A stretch of 64,000 nt of DNA from Nemertoderma westbladi. Taxonomy: Eukaryota; Xenacoelomorpha; Nemertodermatida; Nemertodermatidae. Location of the stretch: positions 19,421 through 83,420 of the forward strand of contig JAUCBJ010008095.1 of NCBI GenBank assembly GCA_032718475.1, in the 5' to 3' direction. Shown piece by piece: positions 23,201-35,437 of the stretch. Under the pieces are notes generated by a model that worked only from the letters and a program-made list of their open reading frames with translations, was not told the DNA's origin and made no database searches. The position numbers and the translations under genes were made by a program. The stretch's first letter is position 1, and the number at the start of each line of letters is the position of its first letter.

Positions 23201-26200
23201 GTCCTTCTTAGATGGTGAAGTAAAACTACAACTCATCAAGCAGTCCAGAGAGAAAACATCGGAAAATAAGGTGAGTGAGAAACCCATTTCTAGGAGAAGA
23301 GTAACACCTGTGTGTTATACTGATGACTGCGAAAGCCAAGCTTCTCAAGAGGAAGACAGCGGGAAAGACACCGAGAAATTTTACTATATTAACAAGACCT
23401 CAAAGGACGTAAGTAAACCTAAAGCTCGAACCCATGACAGAAGAGAACAGGTTAGTAAGACTCCTCCTCAGTCTCCTAGCAGAGTACACGGAAGAAAGCC
23501 CGAAGAAAGAACGAGAGTGCATAACGTTACCCAAGGTAAAGTGAGTAACATTAAACCAAACTGTGTGCTGTGCGACGGGCCCCACCGTTTGAGTGCGTGT
23601 GCTGAGTTCCTTAAGAAATCCCTAGTAGCCAGACGAGAGGTTGTGTGGGATAAGCGGTTATGCTATAATTGCCTCAGACCAGGACACCAACGGCGAACCT
23701 GTTACTCCGACATAAAGTGTGCAAAGTGCGGTACGCAACATCACGTCTTGTTACATAGCGAATTCGAACGAAACCACCTGAGTCAGGTAAGTGAGCCCGA
23801 ATTACATGTCCAGTTCAGTGATGTGAACGACACTGACCAAGGTTCTGAGTGGGAAGGATTCTATACAGACGAATTCTCCGATGCCAACGAATCCTGTTAT
23901 CTAATAAATACCACAGTGTATCGAGCACTTACGTATGAAAAGGACACTGACGAGTTTACTCCAACTCCTTTTGACAAACAACCATCTTGGAAAGTTCCAA
24001 CTTCCAACATAGGAATAAGAGAATTTCCTGTAGTGCAAGTGAGAGTTCATGGTCTCAACAAGAGTTACATAGTGAACGCCCTACTTGACTCCGGCAGCAC
24101 AGGAACATTCATCGATCAAGAACTAGCCGAAGATATCTTTGCTGGACAACCCAAGTTCCGGACTGAATTGAATATGTCAGGAATTATGCAGGTTTGGAAA
24201 TCTACCCTAACGGCAGATTACTATGTAGGTGTGTTGTCCACCCCCCAGGATAAGTTAGGAACACAAGGTATAAGGTCAGTAAAAATGGTGGCTATAAAGA
24301 ACTTTGCTACTACTCAAGCAGACCTTTATAATTGGGACGAGGATGAGAGCATCCAACATCTTAAGATACCTCGATTCCAGACAGATTATCCTGGAGTGCA
24401 AATACTCATCGGCCAAAACGCGCACGAGGCGCTCGAAACATTAGAGAAACGGCCTGCTCAACCACAGCCACTGCAAACCTATGCGGTAAGAACTAGAGTA
24501 GGTTGGTACTTTACTGGCCCTTCCCGTAGAACTCTCGAAGAGAGAATGCCACACGAACAAATATATCAAGTAAACGATTGGGAAGTGGAAAGCAGTGAGG
24601 TGGACGAACTAACTGAAGGAACACCATACTCCTCAGATAATGACGACATCTACCAACTCTTCGATGAAGAGAACACAATGGACCTACTTACCGAAAACCA
24701 AACTTGGAAAAATCAGGTGAATCTATGTCAACTGATTCGCCCATTGGAACCCATTGCTTACAATGACGAACTAAACGATGAGATAGAGCGCTACAACGCT
24801 AGAACTCGGGACGAACTAGCCGTACGATTCTTTACCCAAGAATTGGTAGAACCCAATTCATACGACAAAGCCCTGTCGATAGAAGAAGAAAGAGCCAAGC
24901 AAATCCAGGAAACAACCACACGTTTTTTAAAAGATCAAGGTAGATATGAAATCGGACTACCCTTCCGAAAACGGGAACCTAGATTTATAAATAACAGACC
25001 CTTGGCTGAGAAAAGAATCAATCAATTACATCGACGTCTTACGGCAAATGCTTCAGCTAAGGAAATGTACCAAACTCAGTTGAAGAAATTTATCACAAAG
25101 GGATATGCGGAGCGAGTACCGGAAGGAACTCCAATAACTGAAAGAACTTATTATCTAATACATCATTACGTTCCCAAACCCGGTAAACCCCATGAAGTAC
25201 GGGTCGTATTTGATGGCTCCGCCCTATATATGGGCCAATCCCTCAATTCCGAGTTGTTACCAGGACCCAACTTGCTCCAATCTTTGTTGGGAATACTTTT
25301 AAGATTAAGACAATATTCCATCGCGTTCGCCTCCGATATAGAAGGAATGTTCTTACAAGTCAAGGCGTTGGATCGTGATAGAGACAGCCTAAGATTCCTG
25401 TGGTGGCCTGAAGGAGATCTCAACCAGAAACCGGTAGAGTACTGGATGACCATCCAGGCTTTTGGGATTATATCAAGCCCTTCAAACGCCTGCTCAGTGG
25501 TTCGTACCACTGCGGATGACAACCGGGATGCCTTCTCCAAAGAGGTGATAGATAACATCAAACGAGACATATACATGGACGACAATTTAAAGTCCCTTCC
25601 ATCAGTAAAAGAAGCCATTGATGTCGCGAAAGGAACGGTTGAGTGTTTGAAAAGAGGTGGATTTCGATTGACGAAGTTCACCAGCAACTCCCATGAGTTT
25701 CTGGAAGCAATATCTGTAGAAGACCGGGGATCAAAAGACCTCGACTTAATACATGACGATCTTCCGGAAACCAAGACGCTTGGCTTGAAGTGGGACACAG
25801 AAAGAGATATCCTGTTTTTTCAGCTAAAACAGCGAGATAATCCAGTTCGGACCAAACGGATTTGTTTAAGTATTCTGAGCACTTATTTCGATCCCTTGGG
25901 ATTTATTAGCCCAGTTATATTGATTGCTCGGAGTTTAGTACAACAAATGTGGCTTGAAAACCACTCGTGGGACGATCCACTCAAGGGAGAACTATTAAAG
26001 AAATGGATGAAATGGGAGGACTCGCTACCTGCCATCAAGAACTTTATAATTTCCCGTTCATATTTTGGTCATGTTCTCCCTACGTATTCCTATCAACTCC
26101 ATGTATTTGGAGATGCCAGCGATATGGGAATCGGTATAGTAGCATACCTGCGAGTCGAAACTCCGGATGGAATCAAAGTTGCCTTGGTTACCTCTAAGGC

Positions 26201-28457
26201 ATTGATTAACAACAAGCTTAAGGTTCCTCGGGCGGAGTTAAAAGCAGCTTTATACGCTACAGCTATCGGCCGGAATGTAACAGAACAGATCGATTATCCA
26301 CTGGAGAAAACTGTTTATTGGACCGACGCTTTACTTGTGTTGGAATATATAACGAATGAAGTCTGTCAGTTCAGCGTCTTTGTTACTAACAGAGTGGCCA
26401 TTATTCTTAGTCGCACAACGATAGATTAATGGAGACACTGCCCTGGTACGATTAATCCAGCTGACATCGCCTCCAGAGGAGCCACTCCACAGGAACTGAT
26501 AGATACTCCAGACTGGTTGGGTGGACCCGACTTCCTGAGCAAGGAAGAAGATGAATGGCCTCCTCACCTTACTACGGCAGAGATCAGACAAGCCAAGGGA
26601 GCGGAAAAGGTCAAACCTAAAACCCGAGCGAGCAAGTCGAAGTTATTTAAACCGATGATCGATCTATCTGTATTACATGCTTCCGGAAATGATGCTTCAG
26701 ATCCACAATCCCTCGTCACGAACAAGTCTGTTGTGGAAATTAAGGATAGAGATTGGAAATCTGGAATACCAGACGTCTCGCAAGGAATCTCACCCCTGCT
26801 GCAGCAAGCAATACATCATTACAGTTCCTGGAATCGGCTCTGTAAGGCCGTCGCATATTTAAAGCGATGTTTTCATCATCGTTATTCCAGGACGAAGACC
26901 ACTAATGATACTGCTCCATTAACATCGGTCCAAGTTCATGCTATTAAAGATTTACCTAAATATAAAATACCCGATCGGTTTCTAAAAGAAAAGATCAGTT
27001 ACCAGGAGCATGAAGAAGCCAATAAACAGATACTGCGACTCCTGCAATGCTACGAGGATTCCGATAAGTATTTCCTGTTGTTAAGAAATCCACAGATGCG
27101 CTTAAGGGATCGCTTCTCTAGCACAATGATAGATGGGTTAATACGTGTTGGAGGAAGGCTAACTAATGCGCCATTATCTTTTGACACTAAATTCCCCATA
27201 CTCATTAGGAATTTTGAAGTACAAGTCAAGATGATTGTAGATGTTCACAGTAAACTTTATCATGCTGGTAGAGAACGAGTTCTTAGCGAAATTCGAACTC
27301 GCTATTATTTCTATAAACCACGTAGAGCTCTGAACCAAGTTCTTAGGAACTGCATACCCTGTAGGAAAGCATTCAGTAGGCCTTTAACACAGCGAGAGGC
27401 AGAATTACCTAGGGAACGAGTAAGCTTTTATGAACCACCCTTCACTAATACTGGTGTAGATTTATTTGGCCCTATTGAAGTATATCGCGCTAGGACTATA
27501 GTCAAGAGATGGTGTGTCATCTTCGTATGTATGACTTGCAGAGCCATCCATCTTGATATGGTGAACGATCTATCTACTAACAGCTTCGTCTTAAGTTTAC
27601 GACGACAGATCGCTCGCTTCGGAACTAGTAATACCATGCGATCGGACAAGGGAACGAACTTCATTGGTGCCAACAACGAAATTCAGGCTTACGTAAAGGA
27701 CTGGAATCAAAGACAGGTGGACGACCAGCTACGGATAACAGCGTCTAGCTGGACCTTTAACGCCGCCGACGCCCCTTGGTGGGGAGGAAGTTGGGAGAGA
27801 TTAATTCGAAGTGTCAAAACCGCATTTCACTTTATAGTGCCGTGCCGCGCATATCTCACTGACGAACTTCTGCGGACGTTAATGGAGGAAATCGCTGCCT
27901 ATCTTAACGAGAGACCGCTTATGCCAGTCTCATCGAGTCCCGACTCCCTGGAAGCGCTAACACCCGCTCACTTCCTACTTAAGAAACCTGTAGCCATGCT
28001 CCCACAATCCGAGATTGCCGACGGAGATGAATACTGCCGTCGAACTTGGCAGCTTATGCAGTTGCTATCCCGTCGTTTCGCTGACCATTTTGAGAAACAT
28101 TATCTGCCCACGCTACAACTTCGAACTAAGTGGTTTGCGCAGCAGGAAAATGTCAGCGCCGGAGACATGGTGCTTATTGTAGATCCGGACCTTCCACGCA
28201 GACGGTGGCAGACAGGTCGTATCATTGAGACGCACATCTCGGAGGATGGTTTAGTGCGCTCAGTAGAACTCGTCATCATGCGGCGTAACTTCAAGAAACC
28301 TGGCATAATCTTTGAGACGCAACAACTCAATCGCCCAGTTGGTCGTTTATGTTTGCTGGAAAGAGACCGGGAACTCTCTGGAAACTATGGAAGGCAAGAA
28401 ACTCTTCCCACGACCACCTCCCTAATCCCTCAAACATCTAGGGGCTCCTCAACGTAG
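20277..28457 (+). pseudogene. BEL-1 gag-pol polyprotein, full length but with one in-frame TAA
   Basis: One frame of about 2,726 codons encodes a BEL/Pao Gag-Pol, interrupted only by TAA at 26427-26429 (codon 2051). In order: an N-terminal region; a charged coiled coil at residues 370-490 with about nine 9-residue AAEAEAERK repeats; a Gag domain around residues 800-900 (FNGDEMKWLPFNEYYEDSI); zinc knuckles near 1095-1160 (CVLCDGPHRLSAC, CYNCLRPGHQRRTC, CAKCGTQHH); an aspartic protease with LLDSGSTGTFI near 1267; reverse transcriptase with VVFDGS near 1642 and YMDD near 1765; an RNase H-like part (VFGDASDMGIG near 1942). After the stop come the integrase zinc domain (CIPC near 2365), the D, D, E core (GVDLFGP, RSDKGTNF, WWGGSWERLI) and the BEL-type C-terminal domain. 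The stop falls just before WRHCPG in the RNase H region. BEL-2 has no stop there, so this is a private lesion. Integrase could not be made without readthrough. Confidence 0.93.
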
Positions 28458-29156
28458 TACGTCTGGAGTGGGTGTATGTCTATATTATTTTATTTATTTT
28501 ATTACATTTTATATGTAAATATTATTATGTACGTTATTATAATCGTTTTATTTAATTTTATTTAGTAGAATGTTATTTAGATTATTTAGTAGATTAGTGC
28601 AATATATTAGTGTGTATTACGTAATTACATAATATATCTAGTGTGACGGCGAGAAATAATTATTTTCTCTTTCCTTACTGTCCGTATTATATTATAAATG
28701 CGAGACTATAGTAAGATGACATGTCAGTACTTATTAAAGTACAATAAAGCCACTACTATATTTAAGTATTATTGGTAGGCAGAGTATTAGGAATGCAAAG
28801 TTCAGATCCTCGTGTCTCGGCTAAACCAAGCTCTGGGTAGACCTTGGAAACGACTTGCCTCTTCACACTGACATTGCTTCGTGCGATATTGCTCTTCTAC
28901 CTTATAACAAATAATACATATAGTAGCGTGATATCCCTCTAACAGTAGCGTAAATCGCAAATAAATCTGTTAAACTTTTTGACCATCTGTAATTCTAGTC
29001 GATTAAGATATCGTGGCACCCACCGATATACTTGAAAGACAAATTCTAGAATCAGTGGTTAACGTCCCCAGACAAGTTCTGGAATAAATCGGTGCCCATC
29101 TTAAATATTAATTTAATATTTATTAAAATCTGTAAAATTCCGATCCTTTAAAATTT
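28458..29156. other. BEL-1 sequence between pol and the Gypsy insertion
   Basis: AT-rich and non-coding as far as I can see, with an AATAAA at about 28743. No similarity to the BEL-1 5' LTR was found here, so the 3' LTR is not directly after pol. From about 28985 it carries one unit of a diverged tandem repeat whose next unit lies beyond Gypsy at 34529. Confidence 0.5.
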
Positions 29157-29161
29157 CTAGT

Positions 29162-29414
29162 TGATGTGATTTCATATATTCAATATTTACATGTACTTAT
29201 ATCTTATATCTAGTTAGGTCGTCCCTGATATTGTAACTGTCAATCATATACAATACCGGTACTCCAGTATTGTACTTGTGTCGTACTTCAGTACTTGTCA
29301 TATCTGCATGTCAATACATTCTGCTTGTGTCTTTCTTATCATACTACAGTGTTGTATAATCCAGCCTAATATATAGAACCTGCATACCTAAACTGCATTT
29401 CATATATCATAACA
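29162..29414 (+). repeat. Gypsy 5' LTR (253 bp)
   Basis: Begins TGATGTGATT and ends ATATCATAACA, matching 34275-34528. It is followed directly by TGGCGCTAGTGTG, a candidate primer-binding site; I could not match it to a specific tRNA 3' end. Confidence 0.95.
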
Positions 29415-29505
29415 TGGCGCTAGTGTGTATTTCTGGATTACTGTAGTCAGTTAACCAGCAAACATTCAATTTTGTAATTGCTGAATTAACACTACAAATG
29501 CTGAA

Positions 29506-32500
29506 ATGGCTGAATATAACACGCCACCAAGCCAGCGTATTCAGTTGACACTCGACTCTGCAGATATAAACGGGTTAGTTACTGGCCAATCCCCTCCGTT
29601 TTTCGGCTTTAGTGAAGCCACTACACCTTCGCACGATGCCATTGGATTTGGCCCATTGGTTGACCTCAATGGTCCCCCCACGACACCGGTACCTGTACCT
29701 AGACCGGATTATAAACCGGCCCCCATCAACATTGCTGGATTAGTGCAAGGTTTCGCTGACGTTTTGGCTACGCAGCAAAACCAACTCGAGGATCAACGTC
29801 GGAAGGATGAAACATTCCGCCGAACCGAGGAATTACGATTACGCAGGGAAGATTTTGCGTATTTCGAACAGGCTAGGCAGCGGGACAACGAACGACTGCA
29901 AGAGTTCCTGTCAACCGCACTGCGTCAACCGCGGGGTGACGCTCCAAGCGATCCAGATCCTGGTATACATCGACGAAACCTCACTCATCAACCATCCCGA
30001 TCATCCAACAACAACTTGGCCCGTTCTTCACTGGCCAAAGTCCCACCCCCCCTTTCTAACGAAGCCTCGATGGCGGATTTTGCACGGTGGCGCCGTTTAT
30101 GGGATGGATTCGTCGTTATACAACGACTAGATCAAGTTGAACGCGAAGAACAAAAGGCCGCCCTCAACCAGGCACTGAGCCCAGAGCTTCAGGACCTGTT
30201 ACATCACGGTTTAAATATTTCGAGTTCAGGTGACGATGTTGATGTAGATGACATTCTATCTGCAATTGAATCTTACCTTCGCCAAAAACGCAATATCGCA
30301 TTGGACCGAATTGCCTTTGATGAGCGCAAACAGACTGCTGGAGAATCCTTCGACAGCTTTTATGTTGACCTACAGCGTTTGGGGAAAGATGCTGATTTAT
30401 GCTCTCATTGCTTCGATGATCGATTGGTCGATCGCATCATAACAGGTGGCGGCGACCCTGAAATCCGTCGGCGGTTATTGGCTAAACGCCCCCGCCCCTC
30501 ACTACAGGATACTGTAGATTTCTGTCGCGCTGAGGAAGCAGCTCAACGCAATGAATCGAGCCTTTCCACATCAAAGATTCTTAATATTTCCGCCAAATCA
30601 TCACATAAGGGTCAACAGCGAAGTTTCTCCCAATACCGGCCCCAACATAGATCCAAATCAAGGGATAAAGTCAAAGACAGGACGCCGGTACCTCAGTCCC
30701 AACCATGCCCATATTGCGGAAAACAGAAGCACAAACAAGGTCAGTATTGCCCAGCTAGCAATTCAACATGTAGATTTTGTAAAGTAAAGGGCCACTGGGA
30801 CACAGTGTGTTTCAAGAAAAAAGGAACACATAAATCGAAAATGAATTCAAATCACAGTATTTCTAATGTCGAATCCGATGAAAAGTTACAAACTGGCACT
30901 ATAAAACTCTCTATTAGTTCTGTGGACCTTACAAATAATAAAAATACCCCAATGGTATTTGTCCACCTCCAGACAAGCAATCGTATGACCTCTGTCGGAT
31001 TCTATGCCACTCCAGACACTGGTGCTGCAGTGACACTGTTTCCCCAAACCAATCTGAAGGATTTGTCTTTATCTGAATCTGAGTTACAGTCTACATCTGT
31101 AAAATTATCTAATGCAGATGGTGGGGATATCGACTGTATTGGAACATTTTTATGTAAAATAACCCTTGGTAACCGCCACTCAACAGTGCGGGCTTATGTT
31201 TGTAATTCAGCCAAACATATTCTCCTGGACTGGACTGTTTGTCAAGAACTAGGAATTATCTCAGCAGACTTTCCCTCTCAGGAGTCAACCTTGTATGTCT
31301 CTCATATCCCAGAACTTAATTCATTGAAAGGTTTACCTAACACTCCCACAGATTCCGAGACTAATGCAATCAAAGAATCCATTATGAAAGAATATTCCGA
31401 TGTTTTTTCCACTGAGGGAGCCTTGAAACCAATGAATGGGGAGCCTATGCAGATTCATCTCAAAGATGATGCACAACCTTTCGCCATTTCGACTGCCCGA
31501 CCTGTTAGTCTGGCCATCAGAGATCGAGTCAAAGCAGAGATTAATCGCATGGTCGAACAAGGTATCATTGCTCCAATTGGAGATGTTGTCACACAGTGGT
31601 GTCACCCACTTGTTGCTGTTATACACCAAAGTGGTAAACTAAGAATATGTACTGACTTCACTAAGTTAAATAAATACTGCATCCGACCTTATCATCCAAT
31701 GGTCACACCAAAGGCTGCCATAGATGGTATCTCTTCTGGAGATAAATATTTTTCCACGGTTGATGCAGTTAAAGGTTATTGGCAGATAGAGTTAGCTGAA
31801 GAATGCCAGCATCTCACTACCTTCATATGCTCAGAAGGCAGATTCAAATATCTACGAGCCCCCATGGGACTCTCATCCACGGGTGATGAATATAACCACC
31901 GTGGTGACTTGGCGTTTTCTGGATTGTCCAATTATGAAAAAGTAGTGGATGACATCCTCATCCACACAACAGACTTCCATGAACATGTCAACTCAGTCCT
32001 TCAAGTTCTGCAGCGTTGTCGGCAGAATGGAATTACCTTAAATCCGACCAAATTTCAATTTGCCAGGTCTGAAGTTAAGTTTGTAGGCTACAAAGTTGGT
32101 CGTGACGGAATTAAAGCCGATCCAAGTAAACTCTCTGCTATTCGTGAATTTCCTGAACCACATGGTATCCGCGATCTCAGATCCTTCTTCGGTATCGTAA
32201 ATCAATTGGGGATGTTTTCACGAGACATAAGTGCTGCAGCTGAACCCCTTCGCCCTCTTTTAAAGAAGTCTAACCAATTTTCATGGAATTCCAATCATGC
32301 AGAAGCATTTACAAAGGTCAAGGAGGCCCTGTGCACTCCAGCTGTGCTCCAGCCATTTGACCCCAACCTTCCAACTGTCCTGCAAACTGACGCCTCCCGA
32401 ACCAAGGGACTTGGGTTTGCTCTCTTACAGAGACACTGTAATGGATTGCATCTCGTTCAGTGTGGATCTAGATTCATTTCAGATACGGAATCGCGATATG

Positions 32501-34182
32501 CGATGGTTGAATTGGAAATGTTGGCCATCGTGTATGCCGTACAGAAATGTCGGTTATACCTACTGGGAATAAACTTCAATTTACTCACAGATCACAAACC
32601 ATTGATACCAATATTGAACGATAAATCATTATCATCAATTGACAACCCACGATTGCTTAGAATGAAGGAGAAACTTATACCTTACACATTTGTTACCGAA
32701 TGGCAGAGTGGAGCTAACCATCATATTCCTGATGCATTATCTCGCGCCCCTGTTCAAGGGCCCAGTGAGGAAGACAAATTAGCTGAAGATGAACTACAAC
32801 ATCTTATCTGTGCTCATATATTCGCAATAGGGCAACAGATTGATGAGGATGAAGACCCACCAGGAATGACCTCACTCACGGATCCAATATTAACTAAACT
32901 CCGCAATTCAGCTGCCAGTGATTCAGACTATTGCGAGCTGGTACAATCTATAGAACGCGGTTTCCCTGAAAAGAAAGATGCACCAGCATACCTCCTTCCT
33001 TATTACAGCTTAACTGACAATCTATCAACAGATAACGGTCTAGCCCTCTTTGATTCCCGAATTATTATTCCAAAATGTCAAAGAAAGGAAGTATTAAGAC
33101 GCCTGCATGCATCTCATCAGGGTACTGAGCGTACCAAACGGCGTGCTCGGCTTACAGTATATTGGCCCGGTCTGTCCGCAGACATCATTAATGTAGTTGG
33201 CATGTGTCAACCATGCCAAGAACGGCGGGCATCCTTACCAGCCGAGCCGCTTCTTAGGGACCCACCCCCTTCTCGACCTTTTGAACAAACCGCTGCCGAT
33301 ATAGGTCACCATGGTGGGAAAGCATATCTCATATATGTAGACCGTTATTCAGGTTGGCCAGAGGTAGCAGAATTTTTGCATGAACCGGACTCCGCTAAAG
33401 TTGTTAATGTTTTAAAGCGTTTTTTTACTGCCACAGGCATTCCTGTTAAATTTAGGTCAGATGGAGGACCCCAATTTACATCATCAACATTCAAAGCCTT
33501 TGCCAGCAATTGGGAATTTGACCATGTGCAATCCATGCCTCATTTCCCATCCAGCAATGGTCTGGCCGAATCAGCTGTAAAATCCATGAAACACCTGATT
33601 GCCACCACAGGTGGTGACATTCATAGTGATAACTTCCGTCTTGGATTACTAGAATTTCGCAATACTCCGCGTACTTCCGGATACTCACCAGCACAATTAA
33701 TTTTCGGCCGCCCTTTACGTTCCATTGTGCCTTGTCATATATCAGCCTTTGCCTCTAAATGGCTTGATGACACTCATGAATCACAGTCCGAATCTACAAA
33801 CACCGCTACAAAGAACGAATTACGCCGACCTTTGACACCCTTAACCATTGGCCAAAGTGTATGGTTTCAAAATCATTCTACAAAACGATGGTCACAACAT
33901 GGTACAGTAATAGAAAGACAAGGAAGAAACTACCTTGTGAAACTGTTGTCTGGTAGATCACTGTGGCGCAACCGCCGTCATATACGCGCCCGTATCGATC
34001 CTACCAATCAAGATTCTGGAGGGAAGGTGCCCAATGATGATTCTCGTACACTGAATCCTCCGTCCACCCCGCGAGTTAAATTTCATGACAACCTCACCGA
34101 GCATGAATATGACAGTAACTCGCCACCTACTCGCCAAAGTTCCCGATTAAGGAAAGCTCCAAACTATTTCGGATTTAATTAA
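29506..34182 (+). CDS. Gypsy Gag-Pol polyprotein, intact single ORF
   Basis: 1,558 codons without interruption. An N-terminal Gag-like region with a charged helix (residues 95-145) is followed by two zinc knuckles near 400-434 (CPYCGKQKHKQGQYC, CRFCKVKGHWDTVC). The aspartic protease has its active site in TPDTGAAVTLF near 504. The reverse transcriptase has STVDAVKGYWQIEL and the catalytic VVDDIL near 814. RNase H starts at LQTDAS near 961. Integrase has its zinc domain near 1200-1240 (HASHQGTERTK, CQPCQERR) and the D, D, E triad in AADIGHH, RSDGGPQF and NGLAESAV. The order RT, RNase H, integrase is that of Ty3/Gypsy. There is no env-like ORF. Gag and Pol share one frame, so no frameshift is needed. 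All catalytic motifs are present, so the element may be active. Confidence 0.96.
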   Translation: MAEYNTPPSQRIQLTLDSADINGLVTGQSPPFFGFSEATTPSHDAIGFGPLVDLNGPPTTPVPVPRPDYKPAPINIAGLVQGFADVLATQQNQLEDQRRKDETFRRTEELRLRREDFAYFEQARQRDNERLQEFLSTALRQPRGDAPSDPDPGIHRRNLTHQPSRSSNNNLARSSLAKVPPPLSNEASMADFARWRRLWDGFVVIQRLDQVEREEQKAALNQALSPELQDLLHHGLNISSSGDDVDVDDILSAIESYLRQKRNIALDRIAFDERKQTAGESFDSFYVDLQRLGKDADLCSHCFDDRLVDRIITGGGDPEIRRRLLAKRPRPSLQDTVDFCRAEEAAQRNESSLSTSKILNISAKSSHKGQQRSFSQYRPQHRSKSRDKVKDRTPVPQSQPCPYCGKQKHKQGQYCPASNSTCRFCKVKGHWDTVCFKKKGTHKSKMNSNHSISNVESDEKLQTGTIKLSISSVDLTNNKNTPMVFVHLQTSNRMTSVGFYATPDTGAAVTLFPQTNLKDLSLSESELQSTSVKLSNADGGDIDCIGTFLCKITLGNRHSTVRAYVCNSAKHILLDWTVCQELGIISADFPSQESTLYVSHIPELNSLKGLPNTPTDSETNAIKESIMKEYSDVFSTEGALKPMNGEPMQIHLKDDAQPFAISTARPVSLAIRDRVKAEINRMVEQGIIAPIGDVVTQWCHPLVAVIHQSGKLRICTDFTKLNKYCIRPYHPMVTPKAAIDGISSGDKYFSTVDAVKGYWQIELAEECQHLTTFICSEGRFKYLRAPMGLSSTGDEYNHRGDLAFSGLSNYEKVVDDILIHTTDFHEHVNSVLQVLQRCRQNGITLNPTKFQFARSEVKFVGYKVGRDGIKADPSKLSAIREFPEPHGIRDLRSFFGIVNQLGMFSRDISAAAEPLRPLLKKSNQFSWNSNHAEAFTKVKEALCTPAVLQPFDPNLPTVLQTDASRTKGLGFALLQRHCNGLHLVQCGSRFISDTESRYAMVELEMLAIVYAVQKCRLYLLGINFNLLTDHKPLIPILNDKSLSSIDNPRLLRMKEKLIPYTFVTEWQSGANHHIPDALSRAPVQGPSEEDKLAEDELQHLICAHIFAIGQQIDEDEDPPGMTSLTDPILTKLRNSAASDSDYCELVQSIERGFPEKKDAPAYLLPYYSLTDNLSTDNGLALFDSRIIIPKCQRKEVLRRLHASHQGTERTKRRARLTVYWPGLSADIINVVGMCQPCQERRASLPAEPLLRDPPPSRPFEQTAADIGHHGGKAYLIYVDRYSGWPEVAEFLHEPDSAKVVNVLKRFFTATGIPVKFRSDGGPQFTSSTFKAFASNWEFDHVQSMPHFPSSNGLAESAVKSMKHLIATTGGDIHSDNFRLGLLEFRNTPRTSGYSPAQLIFGRPLRSIVPCHISAFASKWLDDTHESQSESTNTATKNELRRPLTPLTIGQSVWFQNHSTKRWSQHGTVIERQGRNYLVKLLSGRSLWRNRRHIRARIDPTNQDSGGKVPNDDSRTLNPPSTPRVKFHDNLTEHEYDSNSPPTRQSSRLRKAPNYFGFN

Positions 34183-34274
34183 CAGCTTTACGATTCTAAA
34201 CCGAAAGTAAATAACTGGAACAATGAACTGAAGGTAATTAACTGAAAAGAATCATTTCATCTCGATAGGGGAGT

Positions 34275-34528
34275 TGATGTGATTTCATATATTCAATATT
34301 TACATGTACTTATATCTTATATCTAGTTAGGTCGTCCCTGATATTGTAACTGTCAATCATATACAATACCGGTACTCCAGTATTGTACTTGTGTCGTACT
34401 TCAGTACTTGTCATATCTGCATGTCAATACATTCTGCTTGTGTCTTTCTTATCATACTACAGTGTTGTATAATCCAGCCTAATATATAGAACCTGCATAC
34501 CTAAACTGCATTTTCATATATCATAACA
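34275..34528 (+). repeat. Gypsy 3' LTR (254 bp)
   Basis: Nearly identical to 29162-29414, with one extra T near 34514. It is preceded by the purine-rich CGATAGGGGAG and followed by the target duplication CTAGT. Confidence 0.95.
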
Positions 34529-34760
34529 CTAGTCAATTAAAATATCGCAGTATTTACCGATATTCTTAAAAGGACGATTTTATAGAATTAAGGATCCTGA
34601 GTTCCCAGACATGCTCTGGAATAAAATTTGTGTCAATTTAACATCAAATAATAAAATTCACGGGAATAAATTTAAATTCATATTCAAATGAATTTCATAA
34701 ATTGTCATTTTTTGCAATTTATAACATTCCCAAAATTCTAGTAATTAATAGATCATGGGA

Positions 34761-35437
34761 GCGGAGATTCATATTGAGTGTATTAAAGTGCGAGAATCTC
34801 CAACATATAGTCAATAGCCGATAAAATTTATAAAATCATGCATAAAGAGGATATTGACAACTAAAGAATTACTATTAAATAACATCCCAGATCTGTATGC
34901 ATGAGAATTACCCTAATTCTACCGCTAGTTTTCCATAATGTCACCATGGCAACACCCACGCTAGAATTAGAAGCAAGTTAAAGGAACAATAAAAGGCTTG
35001 CCCCATTGCGTAGCCTAAGAGGATACATAGCGCACTATTAGTATCCAAGGATACATAGTAATAACGTGACATTCTGGAAGACACTGACTAACGGACAAAT
35101 GGCCTGCATGTGTGCAGTAAGTAATGATTGTATGGAATTTGTGCGTTTATAGGTGAATGTTACTACTAAAGTGTGTTTACAGTAGCTAATCGCAATTGTA
35201 AAGTAGCCCTAACTCTACCGAGATAACCTCAAGTGGATTCAAGCCTTTGGGATGGACAGTGGTGGGACTTGTGCCGGTTATCGTTGTCGTGCTGTTGCTA
35301 CATGTTGGCGTAAACACCGCGACAACGGTACATCGGCGCTGAGAAACCCACTGTCCGGGGGCAAAGACTAGTAGGCAGCGACGCCCACTTGCCTAAATAT
35401 TGACTCATACTAATATTAATAAACTCAGATAGCAGAT
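34761..35437. other. Leader upstream of locus B
   Basis: No coding region recognised. The GC content rises around 35230-35390, just upstream of the locus B start codon. Confidence 0.4.

Larger units (their letters stand above)
29162..34528 (+). mobile_element. Gypsy-type LTR retrotransposon, complete and young
   Basis: Complete element of 5,367 bp. It has LTRs at both ends, a 5-bp target duplication CTAGT (29157-29161 and 34529-34533), a TGG immediately after the 5' LTR as expected for a primer-binding site, a purine-rich tract GATAGGGGAG before the 3' LTR and one open gag-pol frame. The LTRs differ, as far as I can see, by one T in a T run, so insertion is very recent. It sits in BEL-1 between pol and locus B. 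Confidence 0.95.
28985..34760. repeat. Diverged tandem repeat (about 170-210 bp period) split by Gypsy
   Basis: With Gypsy removed, units starting at 28987 (ATTCTAGTCGATTAAGATAT), 29153 rejoining at 34529 (TTCTAGTCAATTAAAATATC) and about 34734 (ATTCTAGTAATTAATAGATC) follow one another. They share a CCGATAT block and a CCCAGACA..CTCTGGAATAAA block. Gypsy inserted at the CTAGT of the second unit. Confidence 0.6.

Noticed and set aside
28458-29156. 3' LTR of BEL-1 directly after pol
   Set aside because: No similarity to the 5' LTR region was seen here; the matching repeat is at 36976-38175.
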